DNA of 64,000 bases, taken from NCBI RefSeq assembly GCF_034377145.1, contig NZ_CP139707.1:2055001-2119000 (forward strand), read 5' to 3'. How positions within the stretch are numbered: the first letter of the stretch is position 1; every line of letters starts with the position of its first letter. Origin of the DNA: Sulfitobacter sp. OXR-159 (GTDB lineage Bacteria > Pseudomonadota > Alphaproteobacteria > Rhodobacterales > Rhodobacteraceae). The notes below the pieces were generated by a model that was not told the DNA's origin, searched no databases, and saw only the letters and a program-made list of their open reading frames with translations. The position numbers and the translations under genes were made by a program. Of this stretch, positions 35,470 through 44,977 are shown piece by piece.

Positions 35470-36159
35470 TCACACGCCGAGAAATTGATCGGCGATTTGG
35501 GAATCGAGCGCGGGCATCGGGCCAGACCAGACCGAGCGGCCACGTTCGAGAATGACGGCGTGATCGGCCACGCGGCGCAGCTCGGCGAGGGATTTGTCCA
35601 CCACCAAAAGCGCCAGCCCGCTGTCGCGTTTAAGCTGCGCCACAGCGGCCCAGATTTCTTGGCGCACCACGGGGGCCAAGCCCTCGGTCGCTTCATCCAG
35701 CAGCAGCAATTTCGGGTTGGTCATCAACGCACGGCCAATCGCCAGCATCTGCTGCTCCCCGCCCGAAAGCGAGCCTGCCGCCTGATCGCGCCGCTCCCCC
35801 AGCCGTGGGAAAAGCGCCGTGACCCGCGCCTCGTCCCATGCACCGGGGCGAGCGGCGGCGATGAGGTTTTCGTGCACCGTCAGCGGCGCGAAACAGCGCC
35901 GACCCTCGGGCACCAGGCCCACCCCGGCCTGCGCGGCGCGGAAACTGGGCAGGCCCGCGATGTCGCGCCCGTCAAAGCGCAGCCCACCGCCATCGTGTTT
36001 CAGCATCCGGCAGATCACCTTGATGGTCGAGGATTTGCCCATCCCGTTGCGCCCCATCAGCGCGCAGACCTCGCCTGCCTCTAGCGACAGATCGACGCCA
36101 AAAAGCGCCTGCGTCGGCCCGTAGGAGGCAGTGATGTCGTTCAACTCCAGCAAGCTCAT
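35470..36159 (-). CDS. Liv-type ABC transporter ATPase (LivF-like), anthranilate block
   Basis: A 229-residue ATPase with Walker A GRNGMGKSS, signature SLSGGEQQM, Walker B LLLLDEATEGL, and a switch position LLVVDKS where LivF proteins usually have VEQN. The Asp-Lys substitution at the switch is notable but occurs in divergent aromatic-acid transporters. It overlaps livG by four bases (ATGA). Confidence 0.9.
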   Translation of the reverse strand: MSLLELNDITASYGPTQALFGVDLSLEAGEVCALMGRNGMGKSSTIKVICRMLKHDGGGLRFDGRDIAGLPSFRAAQAGVGLVPEGRRCFAPLTVHENLIAAARPGAWDEARVTALFPRLGERRDQAAGSLSGGEQQMLAIGRALMTNPKLLLLDEATEGLAPVVRQEIWAAVAQLKRDSGLALLVVDKSLAELRRVADHAVILERGRSVWSGPMPALDSQIADQFLGV

Positions 36160-36923
36160 GCCGCGTCCTCCTCGCCCAGATAGGCCACGCGGACCTGCGG
36201 ATCGGCCTTGATCTCGGCCGCCGTGCCGCTGGCGATGATCTGGCCATAGACCAGCACCGAAATGCGGTCCGCCAGCGCGAAAACCGCGTCCATGTCATGT
36301 TCCACCAGCAGGATCGGCGCCTCGCGGCGCAGCCCGTCGAGAAAGCCGGTCATCTCCTTAGAGCCGCTGGCCCCGAGCCCCGCCATCGGTTCGTCCATCA
36401 GAAACACCTTGGGCCGCAGGGTCAGCGCCACGGCGACTTCAAGCTGGCGACGTTGCCCATGCGACAGGTCCGCGGTGCGCTTGGCCGCGTGATCCGCGAG
36501 GCCTACCAACTCTAAGGCGCGCATCGCCTCTTGCCGCAACTTCTGCTGCCGCATCACCGGCGCGAAGAAACGCATCACCCGGCCCGATTGCCCAAGCGCG
36601 CCCAGCACCGCGTTTTGCAGCACCGTATATTCCATCGCCAGCGAGGAGATCTGGAAGGTCCTCCCCAGCCCCGCCCGCGCACGCTGCACGGTGGTCATCG
36701 GCGTCACGTCCTGTCCGGCAAATTGGACCGATCCGCTGTCCGATCGCAGCCCGCCCGCGATCTGCTTGATCAGCGTCGACTTGCCCGCCCCGTTGGGGCC
36801 GATAAGCGCGTGGATTTCGCCCGTCCCCAGGGTGAGGGAGACATCATCAGTCGCCTTCAACGCGCCAAAGCTTTTGTGCAGGTTGCGCACGTCCAACAGC
36901 ACATCTGTCATCCCTTCAGTCAT
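36156..36923 (-). CDS. Liv-type ABC transporter ATPase (LivG-like), anthranilate block
   Basis: A 255-residue ATPase with Walker A GPNGAGKST, signature DLSHGQRRQLE (a His in the second Gly position, as in many LivG), Walker B KVFLMDEPMAGL and switch His LLVEHDM. ATG 36923 is chosen because GGGAGG lies seven bases before it; it overlaps the end of livM by eight bases. Confidence 0.9.
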   Translation of the reverse strand: MTEGMTDVLLDVRNLHKSFGALKATDDVSLTLGTGEIHALIGPNGAGKSTLIKQIAGGLRSDSGSVQFAGQDVTPMTTVQRARAGLGRTFQISSLAMEYTVLQNAVLGALGQSGRVMRFFAPVMRQQKLRQEAMRALELVGLADHAAKRTADLSHGQRRQLEVAVALTLRPKVFLMDEPMAGLGASGSKEMTGFLDGLRREAPILLVEHDMDAVFALADRISVLVYGQIIASGTAAEIKADPQVRVAYLGEEDAA

Positions 36924-37899
36924 GGGCCACCTCCCGTCCAGCAACGAGGCCGATCATGCCGCCGCGCGCAAAGAGCACCACCAGCAACAGCAGCAGCCCC
37001 AGATAGATGTGCCAGAACTCCGACAGCCCGCCCAAGACATGCTCAAGCAAGATGAATAGCGCCGCCCCGGCCACCGGGCCAAAGAGCCGCCCCACCCCGC
37101 CAAGGATCACGAAGATCATGATCTCACCAGAGGTCTGCCACGAGAACATCGTCGGGCTGACGAAACGGTTGAGATCGGCAAAAAGCGCGCCCGCCAGCCC
37201 TGTCACCGCCCCCGAGATGACAAAGGCCACCAGCCGCAGCCGGAAGGGCGCGAGACCCACGGCTTCGACCCGCTCGGCATTCTGCCGCGCCGCCGACAGC
37301 GCAAGGCCAAAGGGCGCCCGCGCCAGACGCCCCGCAAACAGCAGCACCAGCGCCAGCACCGCAAAGGCGATGGCAAAGAAGGTCAGCGGATCAAGCGTGT
37401 TCAGCCCCGGAAAGCCGTTGCGCACATAAATCGAGAGCCCGTCCTCGCCGCCATAGGCGGGCCATGAGATCGAGAAGTAGAACAGCATCTGCCCGAAGGC
37501 GAGTGTGACCATGATGAAATAGACGCCCGAGGTGCGCAAAGACAGCGCCCCGATCAGCAGCGCAGCAAGGCCAGAGACCACGATCGCCACCAGCCAGATC
37601 ACCGGCATCGACTTGGTGCCTTCGATCAGAAATGGACTCTCCATGATCGGTGTGTAGCTCTGCGCATGGGCGGCGAGAATGCCCATGACATAGCCGCCGA
37701 TCCCAAAGAATGCCGCATGGCCAAAGCTCACCAGCCCGCCGAGGCCGAGCGCGATGTTCAGCCCCACGCCCGCAAGGGCGAGGATCGCCGCCTTGGTGGC
37801 CAGCGTGATGATGAATGGCTCGTCCAACGCGAAAGCCGCCAACGCCGTTACCGGCAGCAGCAGGAAGAGAAAGAGGTTTACGAGTTTTTCGCGCATCAT
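36916..37899 (-). CDS. Liv-type ABC transporter permease (LivM-like), anthranilate block
   Basis: A 327-residue permease with about eight to nine helices. NIALGLGGLVSFGHAAFFGIGGYVMG and SGEIMIFVILGGVGRLFGPVAGA are LivM hallmarks. GGGAGG lies eight bases before the first of two adjacent ATGs (37899). It is three bases from livH and overlaps livG. Confidence 0.9.
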   Translation of the reverse strand: MMREKLVNLFLFLLLPVTALAAFALDEPFIITLATKAAILALAGVGLNIALGLGGLVSFGHAAFFGIGGYVMGILAAHAQSYTPIMESPFLIEGTKSMPVIWLVAIVVSGLAALLIGALSLRTSGVYFIMVTLAFGQMLFYFSISWPAYGGEDGLSIYVRNGFPGLNTLDPLTFFAIAFAVLALVLLFAGRLARAPFGLALSAARQNAERVEAVGLAPFRLRLVAFVISGAVTGLAGALFADLNRFVSPTMFSWQTSGEIMIFVILGGVGRLFGPVAGAALFILLEHVLGGLSEFWHIYLGLLLLLVVLFARGGMIGLVAGREVAHD

Positions 37900-37902
37900 G
37901 GC

Positions 37903-38820
37903 TCAGGCCTCCCCAAAGAGGCCGGTGGGTTTGAACAGCAAGACCCCCGCCATCAGAATGTAAATCGACATGGAGGCGAGCGAGGAGCCGACGGACGTGG
38001 CCGCCGAGGCCTCCATGAAATTCGCAAAAAAGAGCGGCAGCAGGACAGAGCCAAGCGTATCCGTCAGCCCCACCAACAGCGCCCCGATCAGCGCGCCCTT
38101 GATCGAGCCGATGCCGCCGATAACGATCACCACAAAGGCAAGGATCAGCACCGGCTCCCCCATGCCCACCTGCACCGACTGGATCGCGCCCACCAGCGCA
38201 CCGGCAAGCCCCGCCAGCGCCGCACCGAGCGCGAAGATCAGCGTGTAGAGTTTGGCGATATCGACCCCAAGCGCGGCGATCATTTCACGGTCGGCCTCAC
38301 CTGCGCGGATCTGGATGCCGATGCGCGTGCGGGCGATCAGCAGAAACAGACCTGCAGCAATCACCAGACCGACGCCGATGATGACAAGGCGGTAGAGCGG
38401 ATACTGGATGCCGCCCGGCAGGGTCACAGGCCCCGCCAGCGCGGAAGGAATGTCGAGAAACAGCGGGAAGGAGCCAAAGAGAAACCGTGTGCCTTCTGAA
38501 AAAATCAGGATCAGCGCAAAGGTCGCCAACACTTGGTCAAGGTGGTCGCGGTCATAGAGCCTGCGGATCACCGTCATCTCGATCAAGCAGCCCGCCAGCG
38601 CCGCCGCGGCCAAGGCCGCCACCAGCGCCAAGAGAAACGACCCCGTCGCCGCCGCAACCGCCGCGGCGGCAAAGGCACCGACCATGTAAAGCGAGCCATG
38701 GGCGAGGTTAATGAGCCCCATGACCCCGAAGATGAGCGTGAGCCCCGCAGCCATCAAAAACAGCATGACCCCGGATTGGACTCCGTTCAGCACCTGTTCA
38801 ATCAGCAGGATGAGTGACAT
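37903..38820 (-). CDS. Liv-type ABC transporter permease (LivH-like), anthranilate block
   Basis: A 305-residue permease with the LivH start signature QVLNGVQSGVMLFLMAAGLTLIFGVMGLINLAHGSLYM and VIGGIGSIKGALIGALLVG near the C-terminus. It pairs with the LivM-like subunit. A GC-rich hairpin separates it from the binding-protein gene upstream. Confidence 0.9.
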   Translation of the reverse strand: MSLILLIEQVLNGVQSGVMLFLMAAGLTLIFGVMGLINLAHGSLYMVGAFAAAAVAAATGSFLLALVAALAAAALAGCLIEMTVIRRLYDRDHLDQVLATFALILIFSEGTRFLFGSFPLFLDIPSALAGPVTLPGGIQYPLYRLVIIGVGLVIAAGLFLLIARTRIGIQIRAGEADREMIAALGVDIAKLYTLIFALGAALAGLAGALVGAIQSVQVGMGEPVLILAFVVIVIGGIGSIKGALIGALLVGLTDTLGSVLLPLFFANFMEASAATSVGSSLASMSIYILMAGVLLFKPTGLFGEA

Positions 38821-38878
38821 TTGGCAAAGCCTCCCGGCGCGCCGGACGCGAGGACCGGCGTGAAAGCGTTGATACGTC

Positions 38879-38910
38879 GGCCCCGGCGCGCCAAATCAGC
38901 GCCCGGGGCC
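38879..38910 (-). other. GC-rich hairpin between binding-protein gene and livH
   Basis: GGCCCCGG (38879-38886) and CCGGGGCC (38903-38910) pair perfectly, and the stem can be extended inward with a bulge. It starts nine bases after the binding-protein stop and lacks a U-run. An RNA-stabilising element that favours the binding-protein message is more likely than full termination. Confidence 0.6.
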
Positions 38911-38918
38911 GCGCGGGA

Positions 38919-40064
38919 TTACATTTTGCAGTCAGCCGCGTAGGCATCCGCGTGATCGGTCAACGAGGGGCCAATCAGCTTGTTGGTATAGACATCACCC
39001 TCTTTGACCACTTCGCGCACGTAGTAGTCTTGGATCGGGTGGTTGTTGTTACCGAACGAGAATTTGCCTCGCACGCTATCGAAATCAGCCTCTTTCAGCG
39101 CCGCGCCAAAGGCTTCGGCATCCGACACATCCGCCTTCTCCATCGCGCTTAGCAGCAGGTTCGCGGTATCATAACCCTGACTTGCGTAGAGCGACGGCAG
39201 ACGGTCGTACTCTTCCTGAAAGGCTTCGACGAAGGTCTTGTTGGCTTCGTTATCAAGATCCTTGTTCCACTGGCTGGTGTTCTTGATCCCAAGAGCGGCC
39301 TCGCCCACGGCCTGCAAGATGCCTTGGTCAAAGCTGAAGGCCGGACCCACGACGGGCAGATCCACGCCCGAGTTGGCATATTGCTTGAGGAAGGAAATCC
39401 CCATCCCGCCGGGCAAGAAGAAGAACACGCTGTCAGCGCCCGAGGCACGGATCTGCGCGATCTCGGCGGCATAGTCGGTTTGGCCCAGATCAGTATAGAC
39501 CTCGCCCGCCGCTGCACCGTCATAGGTCCGTTTGTAGCCCGTCAGCGCGTCCTTGCCCGCAGGATAGTTCGGCGCCAGCATGAAGGTGTTTTCATAGCCC
39601 GTGTCATTGGCATAAGCGCCCGCCGCTTCGTGCAGGTTGTCGTTCTGCCATGCCACGTTGAAGTAAAGCGGGTTGCAGCCCTTGCCCGCCAATGCCGAAG
39701 GGCCCGCGTTGGGCGAGAGGTAGAATTTGCCCTGCGCCGTCGCCGCGGGCACCACGGCCATGGCGAGGTTGGACCAGATGATGCCGGTCATCACGTCGAC
39801 CTTCTCGGACTGGATCATCTTGTCGGCCAATTGCACTGCAATCTCGGGCTTGCGCTGGTCGTCTTCGACCACGACCTCAAGGTTCTCGTTCCCGGCCATT
39901 TTGGTGGCCAGCATAAAGCCATCGCGCACGTCGATGCCAAGGCCCGCGCCGCCGCCCGAGAGGGTGGTGATCATGCCGACCTTCACCTTACCCTCTTCGG
40001 CCCATGCGCCGCCTGCCGCCAGTGCCGCGACCGAAGCCGCCATCACAAATGTCTTCATCTTCAT
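38919..40064 (-). CDS. Substrate-binding protein of aromatic/branched-chain-type ABC transporter
   Basis: A 381-residue Peripla_BP_6 protein with a Sec signal (MKMKTFVMAASVAALAAGGAWA). The mature start KVKVGMITTLSGGGAGLGIDVRDGFMLA resembles binding proteins for aromatic acids. It has GGMGISFLKQYANSGVDLPVVGP and a conserved Cys pair candidate (GCNP and the C-terminal DCKM). Placement directly after kynureninase and tryptophan dioxygenase suggests kynurenine, tryptophan or anthranilate as cargo. This is an inference from context. GGGAG lies six bases before ATG 40064. Confidence 0.87.
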   Translation of the reverse strand: MKMKTFVMAASVAALAAGGAWAEEGKVKVGMITTLSGGGAGLGIDVRDGFMLATKMAGNENLEVVVEDDQRKPEIAVQLADKMIQSEKVDVMTGIIWSNLAMAVVPAATAQGKFYLSPNAGPSALAGKGCNPLYFNVAWQNDNLHEAAGAYANDTGYENTFMLAPNYPAGKDALTGYKRTYDGAAAGEVYTDLGQTDYAAEIAQIRASGADSVFFFLPGGMGISFLKQYANSGVDLPVVGPAFSFDQGILQAVGEAALGIKNTSQWNKDLDNEANKTFVEAFQEEYDRLPSLYASQGYDTANLLLSAMEKADVSDAEAFGAALKEADFDSVRGKFSFGNNNHPIQDYYVREVVKEGDVYTNKLIGPSLTDHADAYAADCKM

Positions 40065-40151
40065 TTCAGTCTCCCTTGGTTGATTTGGGCCTCTTTACCG
40101 GGCCCGTTCTATTGGGTCGTATCGCCAGCTTAGCGAGTGCGCCTGACGCTG

Positions 40152-41339
40152 TCAGGTCACCCGCGCGCGGGTCTTGTATTTTTCGTTATCCCAGAGACGG
40201 TTCTCCATCACATCGCGGATAATCGCGACCGCTTTGGAGACATCTTCGGCGTCGATATAAAGCGGCGTGAAGCCGAAACGCATGATGTCGGGCGCGCGGA
40301 AATCGCCGATCACTCCGCGGTCGATCACCGCCTGCATCGCGGCATAGCCTTCGTCAAAGCGGAACGACACCTGACTGCCCCGCTCGGCGCTGTTGCGCGG
40401 GCTGGCCAGGGTCAGCTGCAGCACGTCGCGCTCGATCTCTTTGATAAACTGCTCTTGCAGCGCGATAGAGGCCGCGCGCAGTTCTTGCATGTCCACATCC
40501 GCCCAAAGCTCCATCGCCACTTCAAGCGCGGTCAACTGGATCACCGGCGGGGTGCCGACGCGCATCCGCTCGATCCCCTGTCCGGGCTGGTAGCTCTGCT
40601 CAAAAGCGAAGGGCTGGCGGTGCCCCAGCCAACCGGCCAGCGCCGGTTGCACGTGGTCGGCCAGATCGGGGCGGACGTAGATGAAGCCCGGCGCACCCGG
40701 CCCGCCGTTGAGATACTTGTAGGTGCAGCCCACCGCGAACTCGCAGTTGCTGCCCGCAAGGTCCACCGGCAGCGCGCCCGCTGAATGGGCCAGATCCCAG
40801 ATCATCACCGCGCCATTGGCATGGGCCAATTCGGTGATCGCCTTCATGTCGTGCTTGCGGCCAGTGCGGTAGTCGACCTCGGTCAGCATCACGGCGGCGA
40901 TTTCTTCGCCAATGGCCCCCGTCACCTCTTCTGGCGGCACGGTGCGCAGCTCATAGCCCTGCTCCAGCAGCCCCACCAGCCCCTCGGCCATGTAGAGGTC
41001 CGACGGGAAGTTGCCGCTGTCCGACAGGATCACCCTGCGGTTCGGGCGCAGCTTCAGCGCCGAGGCCAGCGCCTGAAAAACCTTGATCGACAGCGTGTCG
41101 CCCATCACGACCGAGCCTTCTGGCGCGCCAACGATCCCGGCAACCATATTGCCAACGCGGGCGGGCTGTTCCATCCAACCGGCTTGGTTCCAGCCGCGGA
41201 TCAACATCTCACCCCATTCAGCAGTGATCATCTCCTGCACACGCGCGGCGGCCGCCTTGGGCAATGGCCCCAGCGAATTGCCGTCGAGGTAGATGACGCC
41301 CTCCGGCAGGATGAACTGATCTTTTTTCAAAACAGACAC
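40152..41339 (-). CDS. kynU: Kynureninase
   Basis: A 395-residue PLP enzyme (fold type I) that cleaves kynurenine to anthranilate and alanine. Evidence: IYLDGNSLGPLPKA at the N-terminus, SDSGNFPSDLY, VMIWDLAHSAGALPVDL and the PLP-lysine segment CTYKYLNGGPGAPGF (about 225). The start is GTG 41339, abutting the kynA stop with no gap and with AGAGGAG inside the end of kynA. Its product feeds the CoA ligase encoded two genes upstream. Confidence 0.96.
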   Translation of the reverse strand: MSVLKKDQFILPEGVIYLDGNSLGPLPKAAAARVQEMITAEWGEMLIRGWNQAGWMEQPARVGNMVAGIVGAPEGSVVMGDTLSIKVFQALASALKLRPNRRVILSDSGNFPSDLYMAEGLVGLLEQGYELRTVPPEEVTGAIGEEIAAVMLTEVDYRTGRKHDMKAITELAHANGAVMIWDLAHSAGALPVDLAGSNCEFAVGCTYKYLNGGPGAPGFIYVRPDLADHVQPALAGWLGHRQPFAFEQSYQPGQGIERMRVGTPPVIQLTALEVAMELWADVDMQELRAASIALQEQFIKEIERDVLQLTLASPRNSAERGSQVSFRFDEGYAAMQAVIDRGVIGDFRAPDIMRFGFTPLYIDAEDVSKAVAIIRDVMENRLWDNEKYKTRARVT

Positions 41340-42167
41340 TTACAGTGCTCCTCTCACATGCCAAAGCTCGGGGAAAAGCTCCACTTCAAGCATTTTGCGC
41401 AGATAGGTCACCCCAGCAGTGCCGCCGGTGCCGCGCTTGAAACCAATGATACGTTCCACGGTGGTCACGTGGTTGAACCGCCAGCGTCGGAAGTAGTCTT
41501 CGAGATCGACCAGCTTTTCCGCCAATTCGTAGAGTTCCCAATGAGTTGTCGGGTCTTCATAAACCTGTTTCCACAGGGCTTGAACCTCGGCCTTCGGCTG
41601 CCAAGCCTGCGGCTCGGGGCTGCCGGCAAGCGACGGCTCCCCCAGCCGTGTGCAAAGCAGATCAATCGCCACCTGATAGAGGCTTGGCTGCTGCATCTCC
41701 GCCACCAGCGCCGCATGAGGTTCGGGCGTATGTTCGTGCAGTTTGGTCAGCGCCGCGATCCGGTTGCCCAGCAGGTATTCGATCAGACGGTACTGGTAGG
41801 ACTGAAACCCAGAAGAGGCACCAAGGTGCGGACGGAACTGGGTATATTCGCTCGGCGTCATGGTCCGCAGCACGTCCCAAGCCGAATTAAGCTGCTCGAA
41901 AATCCGTGCCACACGGGTCAACATCTTGAAACTCTGGCGCAATTCCCCTGCCTGAAGCGCCTTTCGGCAGGCGGTCAACTCATGGATCGCCAGCTTCATC
42001 CATAGCTCCGAAGTCTGGTGCTGGATGATAAAAAGCAGCCCATCATGCGCCATGTCGAGCGGATTCTCGGTGGTCAGGATTTGGTCCAGCCCAAGGTAAT
42101 CGCCATAGGATTTGTCCTTGGCGAAATCCATCTTGGCGCCTTTGGAGGCTTCGTCGAAACTGCTCAT
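41340..42167 (-). CDS. kynA: Tryptophan 2,3-dioxygenase
   Basis: A 275-residue heme dioxygenase that opens the indole ring of tryptophan to give N-formylkynurenine. The signatures are YGDYLGLDQILT, FIIQHQTSELWMKL, SGFQSYQYRLIEYLLGN and the heme-ligand helix FNHVTTVERIIGFKRGTGGTAGVTYL. It overlaps the CoA-ligase stop by four bases (ATGA). No kynurenine formamidase, the next enzyme, is encoded in this block. Confidence 0.96.
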   Translation of the reverse strand: MSSFDEASKGAKMDFAKDKSYGDYLGLDQILTTENPLDMAHDGLLFIIQHQTSELWMKLAIHELTACRKALQAGELRQSFKMLTRVARIFEQLNSAWDVLRTMTPSEYTQFRPHLGASSGFQSYQYRLIEYLLGNRIAALTKLHEHTPEPHAALVAEMQQPSLYQVAIDLLCTRLGEPSLAGSPEPQAWQPKAEVQALWKQVYEDPTTHWELYELAEKLVDLEDYFRRWRFNHVTTVERIIGFKRGTGGTAGVTYLRKMLEVELFPELWHVRGAL

Positions 42168-43786
42168 GTATCCTCTCTCAGCGCGAAACGCTGGATCTTG
42201 CCGGTCGCGGTTTTGGGCAGTTCTTTGATGAAACGAATGTCGCGCGGGTATTTATAGGGTGCGATGGTCGCTTTAACATGATCCTGCAATATCTTGATAG
42301 TATTGGCGTCTTCGGGCGTTCCGTCAACCAGAACCACATGCGCCTGAACGATAGAGCCGCGCGCGTCATCCGCGGCGGCGACCACCCCGCATTCGCTGAC
42401 ACAAGGATGGCTCAACAGCGCCGCCTCAACCTCCGGCCCGGCGATATTGTAGCCAGAACTGATGATCATATCGTCGTTGCGGGCGGCGAAATGCAGATAG
42501 CCGTCCCCGTCCATGGTGAAACTGTCGCCGGTGATGTTCCACCCGTCCTTGACGTAATCCGCCTGCCGCTTGTCGCCCAAATAGCGGCAGCCGATTGGAC
42601 CCCGCACGGCCAGACGGCCTACCTCGCCGCGCGGCACCTCGTTTCCGTCGGCGTCGATCACCCGCGCCTCATAGCCCGCGACGGGCTTGCCGGTACAAGC
42701 GGCGCGGTGGTCGTCGAAGCGGTTCGAGATGAAGATATGCAGCATTTCCGTCGCGCCGATGCCGTCAAGCATGGGTTTACCGGTCTTTTCCTGCCACTCG
42801 TGATAAACTGGTGCAGGCAGCGTCTCTCCGGCGGAAACGGCGGCACGCAGGCTGCTGAGGTCCGCGCCCTCTTCCATCGCCTGCAACATCGCGCGGTAAG
42901 CGGTGGGCGCGGTGAAACAGACGGTGGCTTTGTACTTCTCGATGATCTCGATCATGTTGGGCGGGCTTGCGGTTTCCAAAAGCGTCGCGGCGGCCCCGAA
43001 GCGCAGCGGGAAAACCGCGAGGCCACCAAGGCCAAAGGTAAAGGCCAAGGGCGGCGAGCCGACGAAAACATCCCTTGGCGTGACGTTCAGCACTTCGCGC
43101 GCATAGCCATCTGCGATGATCAGAAGATCGCGATGAAAATGCATTGTTGCCTTAGGGTTACCGGTGGTTCCTGAGGTAAAACCCAAGAGCGCCACATCGT
43201 CCTGCGCGGTGTCCACCGGCTCGAACTGCACCGGTTTTTCCAGCGCGAGACGGTCCAATTCGGCGTCGTGGTTGCTGGTGCCGTCGAAACCCGCGACCGT
43301 TTTGAGGAATTTGGAGGTTTTCGCGCATGCCGTCATCTCATCCATCAACCGCGTGTCGCAGAGCGCGTGGGTGATCTCGGCCTTGTCGACGATGGCCGCA
43401 AGCTCGCCCGCGCGCAGCATCGGCATGGTGTTGACCACCACCGCCCCCGCCTTGGTCGCCGCCAACCAGCAGGCCACCATCGCGGGATTGTTGGCCGAGC
43501 GGATCAACACCCGGTTGCCGGGTTTCACCCCCAAATCCTCGACCAGCGCGGAAGCCAGACGGTTGGTCCAGTCAGCTAGCTCCTTGTATGTGCGCCGGCG
43601 CCCGTTGCCGATCAGTGCGGTGTGGTCGCCAAACCCTTTTTCCACCATCTTGTCAGTTAGTTCGACGCCGACGTTCAGGCGATCGGGATAGTCGAAGCGG
43701 TCCAACAGCAAGTCTGGCCACTGGTCGAAGGGCGGCAGGTTTTCACGGGCGAAGGTGTCTTCATGTCCGGTCGGGTGCAGTTTCAT
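42164..43786 (-). CDS. abmG: 2-aminobenzoate-CoA ligase
   Basis: A 540-residue AMP-forming ligase of the benzoate-CoA ligase branch. The P-loop is [21 protein letters not shown], the adenylate motif [16 protein letters not shown], the hinge motif [20 protein letters not shown] and the C-terminal Lys in [12 protein letters not shown]. The neighbours (kynureninase and 2-aminobenzoyl-CoA monooxygenase/reductase) identify anthranilate as the likely acid. ATG 43786 forms an ATGA overlap with the acyl-CoA dehydrogenase. The symbol follows the Azoarcus evansii gene and is from memory. Confidence 0.85.
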   Translation of the reverse strand: MKLHPTGHEDTFARENLPPFDQWPDLLLDRFDYPDRLNVGVELTDKMVEKGFGDHTALIGNGRRRTYKELADWTNRLASALVEDLGVKPGNRVLIRSANNPAMVACWLAATKAGAVVVNTMPMLRAGELAAIVDKAEITHALCDTRLMDEMTACAKTSKFLKTVAGFDGTSNHDAELDRLALEKPVQFEPVDTAQDDVALLGFTSGTTGNPKATMHFHRDLLIIADGYAREVLNVTPRDVFVGSPPLAFTFGLGGLAVFPLRFGAAATLLETASPPNMIEIIEKYKATVCFTAPTAYRAMLQAMEEGADLSSLRAAVSAGETLPAPVYHEWQEKTGKPMLDGIGATEMLHIFISNRFDDHRAACTGKPVAGYEARVIDADGNEVPRGEVGRLAVRGPIGCRYLGDKRQADYVKDGWNITGDSFTMDGDGYLHFAARNDDMIISSGYNIAGPEVEAALLSHPCVSECGVVAAADDARGSIVQAHVVLVDGTPEDANTIKILQDHVKATIAPYKYPRDIRFIKELPKTATGKIQRFALREDT

Positions 43787-44934
43787 GACATGGCTCCCAA
43801 AGTCTGGCGGGCGATGACAATACGTTGCACGTCCGACGCGCCCTCGTAAATGCGCAAGGCCCTGATTTCGCGGTAAAGTCGCTCCACTGCCTCGCCATTG
43901 CGCACGCCGTCGCCACCGTGCAATTGAACGGCCTTGTCGATCACCTTTTGTGCCTGATCCGTGGCGAAAAGCTTGGCCATCGCCGCCTCGCGGGTGACGC
44001 GCGGCGCGCCGCTGTCTTTTGTCCAAGCGGCGCGGTAAACCAGCAAAGCGGCGGCATCGACGTCAAGCGCCATGTCCGCGATATGGCCCTGCACCAGTTG
44101 CAATTCGCTCAGCGGCGCGCCCTGTACCTGACGGCTGGTGACGCGCAAAAGCGCCTCGTCCAGCGCACGGCGGGCAAAGCCGAGGGCGGCGGCGGCGACG
44201 GTGGAGCGGAAGACATCCAGCACCGACATGGCAATGGCAAAGCCGCGCCCCGCCTCACCCAAAAGCGCCGAGCCGGGTAGTTTCACGCCATCGAAATGCA
44301 AGGTGGCCAGTGGATGCGGCGCCATAACCTCTAGCCGTTCCTCGACCCTAAGCCCCGGTGTGTCGGCGGGCACGATGAAGGCCGACAACCCCTTGGCGCC
44401 CGGTGCCTCTCCGGTGCGGGCGAAGACGGTGTAGACATCCGCGATGCCGCCGTTGGAAATCCACGTCTTGCGTCCGTCGAGCACATAGCCGTTGCCGTCT
44501 GGCGTGGCTGTCATGGTAGAGTTTGCAACGTCTGAGCCGGACTGCGGCTCGGTTAGGGCAAAGGCCGAAATCGCCTGTCCCGAACGGGTCTTGGGGAGCC
44601 ATTCGGCCTTTTGCTCATCACTCCCGAAAAGCGAGATCGCGCCGGTGCCAAGCCCTTGCATAGCAAAGGCAAAATCCGCCAACCCGTCATGGCGCGCCAG
44701 CGTTTCGCGGATCAGGCAAAGGCTGCGTACATCAAGCACCTCGTCCCCCTCCGCGCCGCTGTGGCGCAGCCAGCCGTCTTGGCCCATCATCGTCACCAGA
44801 TCGCGGCAGGCCCCATCGGTGTCGCCGTGATCCACGTTCTTCAACTCGCGTGCCGCCCACTCGTCCATGGCCAGCGCCAACTCCTTGTGCCGCGGCTCAA
44901 AAAAGGGCCAGTCGAGAAAACTTTTGTCAGCCAT
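43783..44934 (-). CDS. Acyl-CoA dehydrogenase family protein
   Basis: A 383-residue flavoprotein with [17 protein letters not shown] and [20 protein letters not shown], and near the C-terminus [40 protein letters not shown]. The catalytic base of classic enzymes, Glu in RIYEGTSE, is present as YEGAS. It probably oxidises a reduced alicyclic or ring-opened CoA ester from anthranilate. It is 43 bases from the crotonase gene and overlaps the ligase. Confidence 0.88.
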   Translation of the reverse strand: MADKSFLDWPFFEPRHKELALAMDEWAARELKNVDHGDTDGACRDLVTMMGQDGWLRHSGAEGDEVLDVRSLCLIRETLARHDGLADFAFAMQGLGTGAISLFGSDEQKAEWLPKTRSGQAISAFALTEPQSGSDVANSTMTATPDGNGYVLDGRKTWISNGGIADVYTVFARTGEAPGAKGLSAFIVPADTPGLRVEERLEVMAPHPLATLHFDGVKLPGSALLGEAGRGFAIAMSVLDVFRSTVAAAALGFARRALDEALLRVTSRQVQGAPLSELQLVQGHIADMALDVDAAALLVYRAAWTKDSGAPRVTREAAMAKLFATDQAQKVIDKAVQLHGGDGVRNGEAVERLYREIRALRIYEGASDVQRIVIARQTLGAMS

Positions 44935-44977
44935 GGTTTACGCCTCCCCGCGTGTTTATCTTTTGGCTATTCGTGGC

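Noticed and set aside
40065..40151. Possible terminator between kynU and the binding-protein gene
   Set aside because: Only a five-base GGGCC/GGCCC stem without a U-run could be formed.
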